Assembly (NCBI GenBank): GCA_964587815.1
Contig: CAZPMH010000014.1
Coordinates: 1 to 55,162, forward strand
Direction of reading: 5' to 3'
Length of the DNA stretch: 55,162 nucleotides
Source of the DNA: UBA1672 sp964587815
Lineage (GTDB): Bacteria > Pseudomonadota > Alphaproteobacteria > Micavibrionales > Micavibrionaceae
The notes under the pieces: generated by a model
The model's input: only the letters and a program-made list of their open reading frames with translations
What the model was told of the DNA's origin: nothing
Database searches by the model: none
Translations under genes and position numbers: made by a program
Part shown: positions 8,437 through 17,314 of the stretch, in pieces
Layout: each line of letters begins with the position of its first letter
Numbering within the stretch: position 1 is the stretch's first letter

Positions 8437-9546
8437 TTACGGATAATCCGCACTCTGCATTTCAACCAATCGGGAAATCGTACGCTCAAATTCATACGCA
8501 TGGTCATCGCCGTGATAAAGGTTCTCTGGCGTTACCTGCGCGGAAATGATCACTTGCACCCGCGCCTCATAAAGCGCATCAATCAAATTCATTAACCGCT
8601 TGGCCTCATTCCGCCTGTCATAAGTCAAACGCGGAATACCTTCCAGAAAAACCGTGTCATAGCGCTGCGCAATCGCCAAATAATCCTCTGCGCCATACGG
8701 ACGCTCACAGAGCTGCGCAAAGCTGAAACGCGCCACGCCCTTTGCCACCTGCGCGACGTCAATCTCTCGCCCCTTCACGGTAATCACATCACGGTGTGGC
8801 TTCGTCCCATGCGTCAACGCCTTAAATATCTCATCCAGCTGCTCCTGCACACCATGCGTTAGCGGGCTGAAATACGTGCCCTCAATCGCGATTTTCTGCG
8901 TGCGATAATCATGCGGCGTGTCCAGATGCACCGCTTCCACGCGCGATTTCAACAGCTTGATAAAAGGCAGAAACCGATCACGCTGCAACCCGTCCTTATA
9001 CAAATCATCAGGCGCCCAATTGCTCGTCGCCACCACGACAACGTCATGTTCAAACAAAATCTTGAACAGCCGCCCTAATATCATCGCATCGGTAATATCA
9101 ACCACGTGAAATTCATCAAAACACAGCACGCGCGATTGCCGCGCGATCAACCCCGCCAAGGACGGCAAGGCTTGATCAACAATCCCTTTCGGCCCTTCCC
9201 GCATGCGCGATCGCGAATTGATATAATCATGCACCTCAATCATAAATTCATGAAAATGCACGCGCCGCGCCTTAATCGTATCAGGCAGGCAGTCATGGAA
9301 TAAATCCATCAACATCGACTTACCGCGCCCCACCCCGCCATACATATAGATGCCTTTGATGGACGGCTCTTCCTCCGCGCGCGAGGTCAGCCGCTGAAAG
9401 AAACTCTTCTTCGGCGCGTTCGCCTCTTCGATAAGGGAATGATAAAGTCCGTCCAGCGCGCGCACCGCATCCGCCTGCACAGGGTCAGGCTTCAAGTCGC
9501 CATCGGCGAGCTTTCCCTCATACACCTGCAACGGATTTAAACTCAC
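8437..9546 (-). CDS. zapE: Cell division protein ZapE (AFG1-like ATPase)
   Basis: 369-aa AFG1/LACE1-type AAA ATPase. In E. coli ZapE associates with the constricting Z ring; mitochondrial relatives handle damaged membrane proteins. Seen: Walker A GGVGRGKS near residue 70, Walker B CFDEFHVVD near 142, the sensor segment ATSNWAPDDLYKDGLQRDRF, and the C-terminal GIPRLTYDRRNEAKR motif. The start overlaps the stop of tatC by 4 bases (ATGA), so it is translationally coupled to the tat operon. Length is normal for the family. Confidence 0.93.
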   Translation of the reverse strand: MSLNPLQVYEGKLADGDLKPDPVQADAVRALDGLYHSLIEEANAPKKSFFQRLTSRAEEEPSIKGIYMYGGVGRGKSMLMDLFHDCLPDTIKARRVHFHEFMIEVHDYINSRSRMREGPKGIVDQALPSLAGLIARQSRVLCFDEFHVVDITDAMILGRLFKILFEHDVVVVATSNWAPDDLYKDGLQRDRFLPFIKLLKSRVEAVHLDTPHDYRTQKIAIEGTYFSPLTHGVQEQLDEIFKALTHGTKPHRDVITVKGREIDVAQVAKGVARFSFAQLCERPYGAEDYLAIAQRYDTVFLEGIPRLTYDRRNEAKRLMNLIDALYEARVQVIISAQVTPENLYHGDDHAYEFERTISRLVEMQSADYP

Positions 9547-10334
9547 GATGCGGCCTCCTCCGCCTTATTCTTCGGCGCAGACATGCGGATCAGCACAATC
9601 GATAATTCATAAAGCCCCAACAAAGGCACAGCCAGCATCACTTGAGAAATAATATCAGGCGGGGTCAGCAACGCCGCCAGAACAAACGCGACAATAATCG
9701 CATATTTCCTGTTCCGCGCCAGAAAATCAGCGGAAATAACGCCCGCGCGCCCAAGCAAGGTCAACAGAACAGGAAGCTGAAAACACAAGCCGAACGCAAA
9801 GATCAGCGTCATGATCAAATCGAGATATTCACTCACCCGCGCCTCAAGCTGAATCGGCAACGCCATATCCGCGCCCGTGCTTTGAAAGCTGAGGAAAAAC
9901 GGCCACGCCATTGGCAAAACGAAATAATACACACAAGCGCCCCCTGCAAAAAACAGCACAGGCGTTGCAATCAAAAACGGTAAAAACGCATTTTTTTCAT
10001 TCGCATAAAGGCCGGGTGCAACGAACATCCACACCTGCAAGAGCAAAACCGGAAACGTCAAAAAGATGCCGGCGAAAAACGCCACCTTCATATAGGTAAA
10101 AAACGCCTCCGTCAGGCCGGTATAGATAAGGCGGTTCGTATCATTGCTATCCATCGAATCGGCCAACGGCTGAACCAGAAAACTATAGATTTCATCAACA
10201 TAGATAAAGCTGATTGCCGTGCCCAAAATCATGACGCCAAACACCCACATCAAACGCGTCCGCAACTCAACTAAGTGCGATAAGATCGGCTGCCCACCCT
10301 CTTCCGCAACGTCCTTATCGTCCGCTTCAATCAT
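9543..10334 (-). CDS. tatC: Sec-independent translocase subunit TatC
   Basis: 263-aa polytopic inner-membrane protein, the receptor for twin-arginine signal peptides in the Tat export system. Seen: the N-terminal cytoplasmic segment with HLVELRTRL, the F-x-x-P periplasmic and TM2 pattern, six hydrophobic segments, and the AxxTPPDxxSQ motif before the last helix. It overlaps tatB by 4 bases upstream and zapE by 4 bases downstream, giving a tightly coupled operon. A Tat substrate candidate lies in this window at 21218. Confidence 0.95.
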   Translation of the reverse strand: MIEADDKDVAEEGGQPILSHLVELRTRLMWVFGVMILGTAISFIYVDEIYSFLVQPLADSMDSNDTNRLIYTGLTEAFFTYMKVAFFAGIFLTFPVLLLQVWMFVAPGLYANEKNAFLPFLIATPVLFFAGGACVYYFVLPMAWPFFLSFQSTGADMALPIQLEARVSEYLDLIMTLIFAFGLCFQLPVLLTLLGRAGVISADFLARNRKYAIIVAFVLAALLTPPDIISQVMLAVPLLGLYELSIVLIRMSAPKNKAEEAAS

Positions 10335-10699
10335 GACGTCTTCTCCTCTTTCTCTTCATCAGAAGAGGAGTCATCATCATCCTGAACCTCAACAAAATCA
10401 TCATTCTCAGGCAAAACGTCATACGCCGTGTCGGCTTCCGCCTCATCAAACGTCCCCGCCTCTTCAGCATCAGGCGCGGCGCGATATCGGCTCTCAAAAT
10501 TCACACTATCGCGAATATCGTCTAAATCCGCCTCACGCATCACATCATCAAACTGGCGCGAAATAGCATATTTCACATACTGAAAACGGCGGAACAACCG
10601 CCCCATACCGCGCATAATAACAGGAAGCTCATTCGGCCCGATCACAATCACCGCAACCACCATGATCAAAAACAGTTCAGGCCAACCAAAATCTAGCAT
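10331..10699 (-). CDS. tatB: Sec-independent translocase subunit TatB
   Basis: 122 aa. One N-terminal transmembrane helix with the VIGPNELP motif (the conserved Glu, Gly-Pro and Pro of TatB) is followed by an amphipathic helix and a very acidic tail. TatB works with TatC to receive twin-arginine substrates. It starts 1 base after the stop of a 142-aa membrane protein that sits between it and tatA, an unusual arrangement, and overlaps tatC by 4 bases. Confidence 0.9.
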   Translation of the reverse strand: MLDFGWPELFLIMVVAVIVIGPNELPVIMRGMGRLFRRFQYVKYAISRQFDDVMREADLDDIRDSVNFESRYRAAPDAEEAGTFDEAEADTAYDVLPENDDFVEVQDDDDSSSDEEKEEKTS

Positions 10700-10700
10700 T

Positions 10701-11129
10701 TCACGCCCCCCCTAAAATGCGCGCACTCAACATCAAGCCTGCAACATAGCCGGGCACAACCAGAATCGCGTTAAAACAAATCGCCGCATTCAACATCATC
10801 TTTCGTTCATCTTCGCTTAAATCCATCTCGTGCTGTAACTCTCGCTCTGCAATACGCGTCTCATTCACCGCCTTGGTAAATTCCCAGAACAAACCCACAG
10901 CAGTCATCGGCACAATCATCGGGCCAAAAACGCGCACCGCATCGGGGTTAAAAACACCGATCACAAAAACACAGATACAAAATAAAGAACAACAGGACGC
11001 AAACAGAGTATTCGCATAAACACGACGCGAAACCGTTTTAGGTTCAAAAAAACACCCCATAATAAATATGGCCGACACCAGCATAAGATAGCCCCACGCC
11101 CACCATGGCATCAACACGCCCGTATCCAT
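10701..11129 (-). CDS. Unknown four-helix membrane protein inside the tat operon
   Basis: 142 aa, not recognised. About four hydrophobic segments (roughly residues 8-28, 38-60, 65-85 and 112-135) are separated by a charged cytoplasmic-type segment containing ERELQHEMDLSEDERK. It begins 5 bases after the tatA stop and ends 1 base before tatB, so it must be co-expressed with the translocase. Tat genes are normally contiguous. It could be a Tat accessory subunit or a passenger; nothing in the sequence decides this. Confidence 0.75.
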   Translation of the reverse strand: MDTGVLMPWWAWGYLMLVSAIFIMGCFFEPKTVSRRVYANTLFASCCSLFCICVFVIGVFNPDAVRVFGPMIVPMTAVGLFWEFTKAVNETRIAERELQHEMDLSEDERKMMLNAAICFNAILVVPGYVAGLMLSARILGGA

Positions 11130-11134
11130 AAAAA

Positions 11135-11329
11135 TTACTCGTCTTTCGAGCCCGTCTTATCATCCAAAGACACAGGCTTATCACCCGCGCCATCTTCATC
11201 TTTCAGGCCTTTTTTAAAGCTCGTAATCCCTTTTGCCAAATTCTCCATAATGCCCGGAATGCGTTTGGCACCGAACAACAGCATAACCAAAACAATAATA
11301 AGAATAATTTGATACGGGCCGGGTGTCAT
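11135..11329 (-). CDS. tatA: Sec-independent translocase subunit TatA
   Basis: 64 aa, typical TatA size. An N-terminal hydrophobic helix is followed by the FGAKRIPG hinge, an amphipathic helix ending in SFKKGLK, and a short charged tail. TatA oligomers form the protein-conducting element of the Tat system. The ATG begins immediately after the TAA of a 54-aa peptide gene, so translation is probably coupled to it. Confidence 0.93.
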   Translation of the reverse strand: MTPGPYQIILIIVLVMLLFGAKRIPGIMENLAKGITSFKKGLKDEDGAGDKPVSLDDKTGSKDE

Positions 11330-11494
11330 TTAAATGGTGTCCTTTTCTAAAGTCTCTTTGGCGGTTTCGCCGTCTTGCACATCTTTTTCCTGTGCATTTT
11401 TTTCTGCTTCATCCGTCTTAGGTTGCGGCTTACGCGCCACCAAAACAATGGCTAACGCCAATAATATGCTTAATACAACAATACTTAAGCCCAT
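11330..11494 (-). CDS. Small single-pass membrane protein upstream of tatA (54 aa)
   Basis: A 54-codon frame starts at ATG 11494 behind a strong ribosome binding site (GAGGAGG, 7 bases upstream) and ends with TAA directly abutting the tatA start. The product has a hydrophobic helix at residues 3-20 (starting MGLSIVVLSILLAL), then RKPQPK and a highly charged Glu/Lys tail. This resembles a miniature TatA-type topology but lacks the TatA FG hinge. The strong ribosome site, the zero-base junction and the plausible protein make it a likely real gene. Function unknown. Confidence 0.65.
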   Translation of the reverse strand: MGLSIVVLSILLALAIVLVARKPQPKTDEAEKNAQEKDVQDGETAKETLEKDTI

Positions 11495-11522
11495 GTCTAT
11501 CCCTCCTCAGAAAAACCCAAAG

Positions 11523-12137
11523 TCACACGACATCACTCTTCTCTTCTACCCCTTCATCTGTTGATTGTCCAGAAAACAGGTCATCCTGCTGCACCGTCTC
11601 AATCGCGGGTCGCCTGTCTAACAAGCCCGAAGATTTCATCTCATCCATCCCTGGCAAGTCGGTCAACGCCTCTAACGAGAAATGATCCAAAAACCCTGTC
11701 GTCGTCACCCAAGTTAAAGGCCGACCCAGCGTCTCCCGCCGCCGCCCGGGCTTAACCCAATCCATTTCCATGAGCGTATCCAGCGTTCCGCGATGCGTCG
11801 AAACCCCGCGAATATTTTCAATTTCCGCCCGCGTTACAGGCTGGTGATAGGCGATAATTGCAAGCGTTTCCATCGCCGCGCGGGAGAGCTTCTTACTCAC
11901 CTGACGTTCTAAATTCAGATTATCTGCCAAATCAACGGCTGTACGAAACGCCCACTTCCCTTCAATATTCACCAAATTAACGCCGCGCGCCTCATAATGC
12001 TTTTCCAGTGCGAGTAAAATCGCGCCAACATCCGCGTCACCCTCTATCCGCTCATGCAAAAACGCCGCCGTTACAGGCTCTGTCGCCGCGAATAATAAAG
12101 CCTCCACAAGGCGCATATGCTCATCATTAATGCTCAT
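11523..12137 (-). CDS. scpB: Segregation and condensation protein B
   Basis: 204-aa ScpB, the winged-helix kleisin partner that with ScpA and SMC forms the chromosome condensin. Seen: an N-terminal LVEALLFAATEPV segment, the LSRAAMETLAIIAYHQPVTR motif near residue 90, EIENIRGV, and GRPLTWVTT. It overlaps scpA by 4 bases (stop/start). The C-terminal 35 residues are variable and acidic, as is usual. Confidence 0.93.
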   Translation of the reverse strand: MSINDEHMRLVEALLFAATEPVTAAFLHERIEGDADVGAILLALEKHYEARGVNLVNIEGKWAFRTAVDLADNLNLERQVSKKLSRAAMETLAIIAYHQPVTRAEIENIRGVSTHRGTLDTLMEMDWVKPGRRRETLGRPLTWVTTTGFLDHFSLEALTDLPGMDEMKSSGLLDRRPAIETVQQDDLFSGQSTDEGVEEKSDVV

Positions 12138-12925
12138 CCGCTCTCTGCCTCGCTCTCGACTGCCTGACTACGCAAATAAACGGGGCGAAACAACCCGTCC
12201 TGACGGAATTCAACCTTGCCCTGTTTCGCCAGTTCCAACCCCGCCGTAAAGGTCGAGGCCAACGCCGAGCGCGCATACAGCATGTCATCCAAATCATCAG
12301 GGATAAAACTCTGCAACGTTGTCCACACACTGCGCACGCCCTTACGCGGCAACGCCCCAAGCATCTTGGTCAAGCGCGCCATCGCATTTTCCGTCGACAT
12401 CAAATGGAAGGTCGGTAAATCATACGTCTTATCTTCTTTGCGCCGTTCAATATCGCCATAGGCCTTCAACATATCATACAGCGAGACATTCCAACGCGTC
12501 ACAACACTTGTCTCTAATCCCTCTGCCGCGCCGCGGGCAAATTTATCACGCCCCAATTGCGGCTGCGCATCCAACAATTCCGCCGCCTTTTGCATCGCCT
12601 CCAAACGCTGCAGCTGAAATTGCAAGGCCTGCGCCATATCTTCCGCGCTCGGCTCGTCCGAATTCTCTTCCTTCGGCAAAAACAGGCGCGATTTCAAATA
12701 GGCGAGCCACGCCGCCATCACCAGATATTCTGCCGCCAATTCAAGATTACGCTGCTTTGCCACTTCGATAAATTCAAGATATTGCCGCACAAGCTGCAGG
12801 ATAGAGACTTTTGCCAGATCAACTTTCTGATTGCGCGAAAGCTCAAGCAAAACATCAATCGGCCCTTCATACCCGTCAATATTCAGGAGGAGCTGATCAA
12901 CATTGCTTTCGGGCGCGGCACTCAT
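12134..12925 (-). CDS. scpA: Segregation and condensation protein A (kleisin)
   Basis: 263-aa ScpA, bridging SMC heads in the bacterial condensin. Seen: the YEGPIDVLLELSRNQKVDLAKVSI start motif region (around residues 18-42), the LVMAAWLAYLKSRLFLP helix, and a C-terminal winged-helix part with a K-x-G-K-V-E-F-R-Q segment. It overlaps nagZ by 4 bases and scpB by 4 bases, so the three genes are translationally coupled. Confidence 0.93.
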   Translation of the reverse strand: MSAAPESNVDQLLLNIDGYEGPIDVLLELSRNQKVDLAKVSILQLVRQYLEFIEVAKQRNLELAAEYLVMAAWLAYLKSRLFLPKEENSDEPSAEDMAQALQFQLQRLEAMQKAAELLDAQPQLGRDKFARGAAEGLETSVVTRWNVSLYDMLKAYGDIERRKEDKTYDLPTFHLMSTENAMARLTKMLGALPRKGVRSVWTTLQSFIPDDLDDMLYARSALASTFTAGLELAKQGKVEFRQDGLFRPVYLRSQAVESEAESG

Positions 12926-13971
12926 ACACCCGCCATCTCTAAGTCAGTGCCTGAAAAAACAGACCGCCTGAGGCGAACCAGCGTCTCATCGGAAACCTTC
13001 GGCAGCGTCTTCGCGAGGGATTCCATCGCGTCAAACTCACCCGCACAATACAGCGCAAGATCGCACCCCGCCTTCAGTGCCTTATCCGCCTTTTCCGAAG
13101 CCCCACCATATTGATCAAGCGCCTTCATATCCAAATCATCGCAAATCAAGACCCCGTCAAAGCCGATATCATCACGAATAATGGTTTGAATGCAGGACGG
13201 GGAAAGAGACATCGGCATGTCATCATTCACAAACGCATCATAAGTAATATGCGCGGTCATCGCCCACACAGCATGGCCAACATCAGAACTTGAAATCTCA
13301 CGAAACGGCGCAAAATCAAGCGCAGATAAATCATCCTTATCCGCCCCGACACGCGGTAATTCCAAATGGCTGTCCGCCAAGGCGCGCCCGTGCCCCGGAA
13401 TATGCTTAATAATCGGCGTCACGCCCGCACTTAAAAAATGCCTGCACACCGATGCGCCCAATCGCGCAACCGTGCGCGGATCATCACCAAAGGCGCGATC
13501 CCCGACAATATCGTGCGCACCGTCAAAAATCAGATCCAGCACAGGCGCGCAATTTACATTCACACCGACATCAACCAATTCTTCCGCCAGTCGCAGCGTC
13601 TCAAAGCGCAATTCTTCTAACGCCTTATCCTGATCCTCGGCGAACATATCACCGAAATATTTCATCGGCTTATACTCACGCCAATGCGGTGGACGCAGGC
13701 GTTGAACACGCCCCCCTTCCTGATCAATCAAAATCGGGCAATCACGCCCGACAAGAGATTTTAAATCGGCAACCAGCGCGCGCACTTGATCAGGCGTGTC
13801 ACAATTGCGTTTGAATAAAATAAAACCAAAGGGGTTGGCTGCCTTGAACAAATCGCGCTCAGCATCTGTCAAGCTCAAGCCTTCAACGGAAAAAATACAG
13901 GCCAGCGCGGCATCCGCGCCAAGAGAAAAATCACGCCCGCGCCGCTCAAGCCCCTCTCTATTTCGAGACAA
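12922..13971 (-). CDS. nagZ: Beta-N-acetylhexosaminidase NagZ
   Basis: GH3 cytoplasmic enzyme that removes GlcNAc from anhydro-muropeptides during wall recycling. Seen: the IDQEGGRVQRL motif, the NVNCAPVLDL segment, the KHIPGHG loop with its catalytic His, and the ICDDLDMKAL motif with the nucleophile Asp. The frame is open to a GTG at 13998, but that start has no ribosome site and overlaps the SPOR gene by 41 bases. TTG 13971 lies 8 bases after GGGAGG, so I take it as the start; TTG 13974 is an alternative. It is coupled by a 4-base overlap to scpA. Its recycling role fits the SLT hydrolases elsewhere in the window. Confidence 0.9.
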   Translation of the reverse strand: MSRNREGLERRGRDFSLGADAALACIFSVEGLSLTDAERDLFKAANPFGFILFKRNCDTPDQVRALVADLKSLVGRDCPILIDQEGGRVQRLRPPHWREYKPMKYFGDMFAEDQDKALEELRFETLRLAEELVDVGVNVNCAPVLDLIFDGAHDIVGDRAFGDDPRTVARLGASVCRHFLSAGVTPIIKHIPGHGRALADSHLELPRVGADKDDLSALDFAPFREISSSDVGHAVWAMTAHITYDAFVNDDMPMSLSPSCIQTIIRDDIGFDGVLICDDLDMKALDQYGGASEKADKALKAGCDLALYCAGEFDAMESLAKTLPKVSDETLVRLRRSVFSGTDLEMAGV

Positions 13972-15205
13972 CAAGGCAACCTCCCGGCTTTTGCGCACGT
14001 TTCAACGCATCACACACATCATTCGCACGGATGCGGCTCATCGGCCCCGCTTGAATGCGGTAATATGTACGCCCCTTAACATTGGCGTTCTCAACGCGAT
14101 AAGACGAATTTGTTAAAACACCATACTGCTTTTGTATTTTTACCCATTCCGCAGGCGCGCGCGACGCATCGGTGATACTCGCAAGCTGTACGTAATACAC
14201 GCCATACGCATTACCCGTTGACGGCGTGGCAACACCTGCCGCAGGCTCAATATTCTGCGCAGGCACATCCTCGGCGGCCTTCGGTGCGTTCAAAGCATCA
14301 CGCACAAAATCCATACTGGCCGTCGGCGCAGCAGCTTGGGCAACCCTAACAGGAGCCTGCGGCTTCGCTTGCGTCGCCAAACGAGAGATTTTCTCTTGTG
14401 CTGAGGCACTCAGGAAAGGGGTTTGCGTTTCTACCGTTGGCTCAACAATCGGCGCATCCACAAGTTTCGGTGGCTTATCATTCTGTGCAGATGGCTCAAC
14501 CTTTGGCGGTTCAGGAAGTTTTAAAACCTCCACCGCAGCAACCTTGTCTTCTGCCGCGCTATTAGAGGATGACCCCGAATCCACAACAACAAATTCACTC
14601 ATGCGCGGCGGATCAACGACCTCGCCACCTTCGGCAATAATCGGCGCGGACTCAATCCATTCACGCGACATCACTTCCGCTTCATTCTCACTCGAGCGCA
14701 ACTCCGAAGGAACGCCATCAAGTCCATTATTCGCATCAGGGCGTGATTGGCGGCTTTTCTCCATAGCAGCGGCCAAAGCCTGCTCTTTTAATAAACGCGA
14801 TTCATTTTCAGATAGGCGCTTGCTCTGATAATCCAACAAATTCTCAATCGCACGCGCATCCTGCCCCGCGACCGACTGGCTCTCACGTCCTAAAATTGTA
14901 CTGTCCTGATTGGGTGCACGCGCAACAACTTCCGCGCGTGGCGGCGTTTTTACCTCCGCGACAGGGACATTAACAATCGGAATATTCTGTTGGCTCTTCT
15001 GCTGCTCAGGGTATGTGAACGCGATAATACCCGCGAACAAGGCCGCCGCCGCAACCAAGGCCACAGTGGCCACAGCGGGGCTTTGCATTTGACGCATCAA
15101 CGATGAACGCCCGCCCATTGCCGTCTCTCGACCACCTGCAGGCTTCTTCGGTGCTTTCAAATAATGCCCGTACCCATATTGATGAAATTGATTATCTTTG
15201 CTCAT
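13958..15205 (-). CDS. SPOR-domain inner-membrane protein
   Basis: 415 aa. Cytoplasmic N-terminus of about 45 residues, one transmembrane helix at about 46-66, a long Pro/Glu/Ser-rich periplasmic linker, and a C-terminal SPOR domain (about 330-415) starting YYVQLASI and ending with YYRIQAGP and CLVVSK. SPOR domains bind denuded glycan strands at division sites. In alphaproteobacteria this gene commonly sits between argS and nagZ. Here the upstream neighbour is dgt, with no argS. It overlaps the nagZ coding region slightly at its 3' end. Confidence 0.88.
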   Translation of the reverse strand: MSKDNQFHQYGYGHYLKAPKKPAGGRETAMGGRSSLMRQMQSPAVATVALVAAAALFAGIIAFTYPEQQKSQQNIPIVNVPVAEVKTPPRAEVVARAPNQDSTILGRESQSVAGQDARAIENLLDYQSKRLSENESRLLKEQALAAAMEKSRQSRPDANNGLDGVPSELRSSENEAEVMSREWIESAPIIAEGGEVVDPPRMSEFVVVDSGSSSNSAAEDKVAAVEVLKLPEPPKVEPSAQNDKPPKLVDAPIVEPTVETQTPFLSASAQEKISRLATQAKPQAPVRVAQAAAPTASMDFVRDALNAPKAAEDVPAQNIEPAAGVATPSTGNAYGVYYVQLASITDASRAPAEWVKIQKQYGVLTNSSYRVENANVKGRTYYRIQAGPMSRIRANDVCDALKRAQKPGGCLVVSK

Positions 15206-15265
15206 TGCGGCGTTCCTTATTTACTCAACACATTCGAATCACACTATAATAATGCTTTAAGCCTA

Positions 15266-16462
15266 CTATCGTAAGTCCCAATACAGGTCAAAAAGTCGCT
15301 CATGCTCACGAATAGCATACCGATCCGTCATCCCAGCAATATAATCAGCCACGATACGCGCCCGCAAAGCGCCATCTTCGGTCGCTCCTGCCTCTTCAAC
15401 GCGGCGTTGCCAATTATTCGGAAGAACTTCATAATTCTTGTGGAAAGCCTCAAACAAGTCGCCGACAATGCGCTCAACCTTCAGCCAAATGCGATTAATC
15501 GTGTAATGACGATACATACGGTTATATAAAAACGAGCGTAGTTCCTGTACCTGTTTGTGCATCTCGGGCGAAAAGGCCACAATCTGCAATCCCGCCAAGC
15601 GGACATCTTCAGGCGTCTCAGGCTTGATTTTTTCCAGATTTTTCCGCGTTTGCGCCAACACATCATCGGCCATCACCCCGATCATATCACGCTTCATCTC
15701 CTGAATAATATAGCGTTCTTCTACATTAGGATAAGCCTCACGAACATCCTGTAACACTCTTGATAACAAAGGAACATCTTCTAAATCCTCAAGACGAAAC
15801 AATCCGGCGCGTATCCCATCTTCAACATCGTGATTGTTATAGGCAATGTCATCCGACAAGGCCGCAACCTGTGCCTCCATTGACGCATAGGTATCAAAAC
15901 GCATATCCATATGCCCCTGCAGCTCCCACGCGGCAATATGCGGTTCTTCTGTCACGGGTCCGTTATGCTTGATCACCCCTTCCAAAGTCTCCCAAGTCAG
16001 GTTTAATCCGTTCCATTTCGGGTACTTACGCTCCAACGTTGTCAAAACACGTAAAGATTGGTCGTTATGTTCAAACCGCCCGAACGGCTCCATCGCCTTT
16101 TGCAGATATTCCTCCCCGATATGCGCAAACGGCGTGTGCCCCAAATCATGCGCCAGCGCGATGGTCTCCGCCAAATCCTCATTCACCATCAACGCCCGCG
16201 CCAACGTCCGCGTAATCTGCGCCACTTCCAACGTATGCGTCAGGCGCGTACGGTAATGATCCCCTTCATGATAGACAAACACTTGGGTTTTATATTTCAA
16301 GCGGCGAAACGCGCTGGAATGTATAATCCTGTCCCGATCACGCTGAAACGGCGTGCGATGGCGGCTTTCAGGCTCCTCATGCACTCTGCCTAGCGTTTCC
16401 TCCGGGTTCGACGCATACGACGCGAGCGGCATCCCGCAATAATTATAAGATCCTGACTGCAT
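15266..16462 (-). CDS. dgt: dGTP triphosphohydrolase-like HD protein
   Basis: 398-aa HD-domain dNTP triphosphohydrolase, cleaving dGTP or other dNTPs to the nucleoside and triphosphate. Seen: the RDRDRIIHSSAFRRL motif, H in RLTHTLEVAQ, the HD pair in LAHDLGHTPF, and a further D in ALSDDIAYNNHD, which together make up the metal site. Length fits the short, alphaproteobacterial type. It is divergent from erpA, with 41 bases between the starts, and 60 bases upstream of the SPOR gene on the same strand. Confidence 0.93.
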   Translation of the reverse strand: MQSGSYNYCGMPLASYASNPEETLGRVHEEPESRHRTPFQRDRDRIIHSSAFRRLKYKTQVFVYHEGDHYRTRLTHTLEVAQITRTLARALMVNEDLAETIALAHDLGHTPFAHIGEEYLQKAMEPFGRFEHNDQSLRVLTTLERKYPKWNGLNLTWETLEGVIKHNGPVTEEPHIAAWELQGHMDMRFDTYASMEAQVAALSDDIAYNNHDVEDGIRAGLFRLEDLEDVPLLSRVLQDVREAYPNVEERYIIQEMKRDMIGVMADDVLAQTRKNLEKIKPETPEDVRLAGLQIVAFSPEMHKQVQELRSFLYNRMYRHYTINRIWLKVERIVGDLFEAFHKNYEVLPNNWQRRVEEAGATEDGALRARIVADYIAGMTDRYAIREHERLFDLYWDLR

Positions 16463-16503
16463 AAAAAGTTGCCCACCTATGGAATGAAAGTTATAATCGA
16501 ATC

Positions 16504-16824
16504 ATGACTTTAAACGTAGATGACAGTGCCGTAAACCGTATAAACGAACTCCGCAGCGCACAAGGCAAGGATGCGCTGATGCTCCGCGTGCGCGTAGAGG
16601 GCGGCGGCTGTTCGGGCTTTCAATATAAATTGGAACTGACCGAAGACCGGAATGATCAGGATTTAAAATTCAGCGAGAGCGTTGTCACCGATGATATCTC
16701 CTTAGGGTTTTTAGAAGGCGCAACCATATCCTTCGAAAAAGGCCTGATCGGCTCCGAATTTAAAATCACCAACCCAAACGCCACCGCAGGCTGCGGCTGC
16801 GGCGTGTCTTTCTCGGTGATGTAA
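16504..16824 (+). CDS. erpA: A-type iron-sulfur carrier ErpA
   Basis: 106-aa A-type carrier that delivers Fe-S clusters to apo-proteins. The three cluster-binding cysteines are present: one in EGGGCSGFQY and two in the C-terminal AGCGCGVSF. Length and the RVRVEGGGCSG pattern fit ErpA/IscA; the erpA-dgt divergent pair is common in alphaproteobacteria. IscA/SufA cannot be fully excluded. Confidence 0.88.
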   Translation: MTLNVDDSAVNRINELRSAQGKDALMLRVRVEGGGCSGFQYKLELTEDRNDQDLKFSESVVTDDISLGFLEGATISFEKGLIGSEFKITNPNATAGCGCGVSFSVM

Positions 16825-16892
16825 CCCCTCTTGTACCTGCCTCTCTTATAGACTACTCTGCCTTTATCAAAATACACCAAAGGAGAGAGACC

Positions 16893-17288
16893 ATGGACCT
16901 ACTTAAAATGGCGGCAGAATTATTCATGAAAAACGCAGACGGCGATTTCGATCTGCAAAAAGTCATCAGCGCATTTCAAGGCCTGATGCCAACTGAAGGC
17001 GGTGAGCTGGACTTAACCAGCCTGATTTCGCAATTTGCGCAAAACGACATGGGCGGCCTGATGAACAGCTTCCTCGGCGATGGCGCAAACGATAATATGG
17101 ACGCAAAACAGATTATGTCCATTTTTGGCCAAGACAAGGTGAGCAAATTTGCAGAGGACGTCGGCACGCGCCCCGTCGATGCTGCGGACACATTATCCAA
17201 CATCATCCCGCAACTGATTGACCAGAACAGCCAGGGCGGCGCACTCGGCGGCATGGCAAACAAATTAATGGGCGGCCTTTTGGGCTAA
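16893..17288 (+). CDS. YidB-like (DUF937-type) protein
   Basis: 131-aa protein, mostly small residues and Gly/Asn/Gln with two glycine-rich hydrophobic patches, the second at the very C-terminus (GGMANKLMGGLLG). A segment around residues 70-115 (IMSIFGQDKVSKFAEDVG, then ADTLSNIIPQLIDQ) resembles the YidB family, where such a helical domain precedes a Gly-rich tail. A strong ribosome site (AAAGGAGAG) lies 8 bases before the ATG. Function of the family is unknown. Confidence 0.6.
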   Translation: MDLLKMAAELFMKNADGDFDLQKVISAFQGLMPTEGGELDLTSLISQFAQNDMGGLMNSFLGDGANDNMDAKQIMSIFGQDKVSKFAEDVGTRPVDAADTLSNIIPQLIDQNSQGGALGGMANKLMGGLLG

Positions 17289-17314
17289 AAACCCTGCCCC
17301 AACGCATAAAATAA

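Noticed and set aside
16825..16880. Small gene between erpA and the YidB-like gene
   Set aside because: No frame of useful length with a ribosome site; the 68-base gap most likely holds only a promoter and leader.
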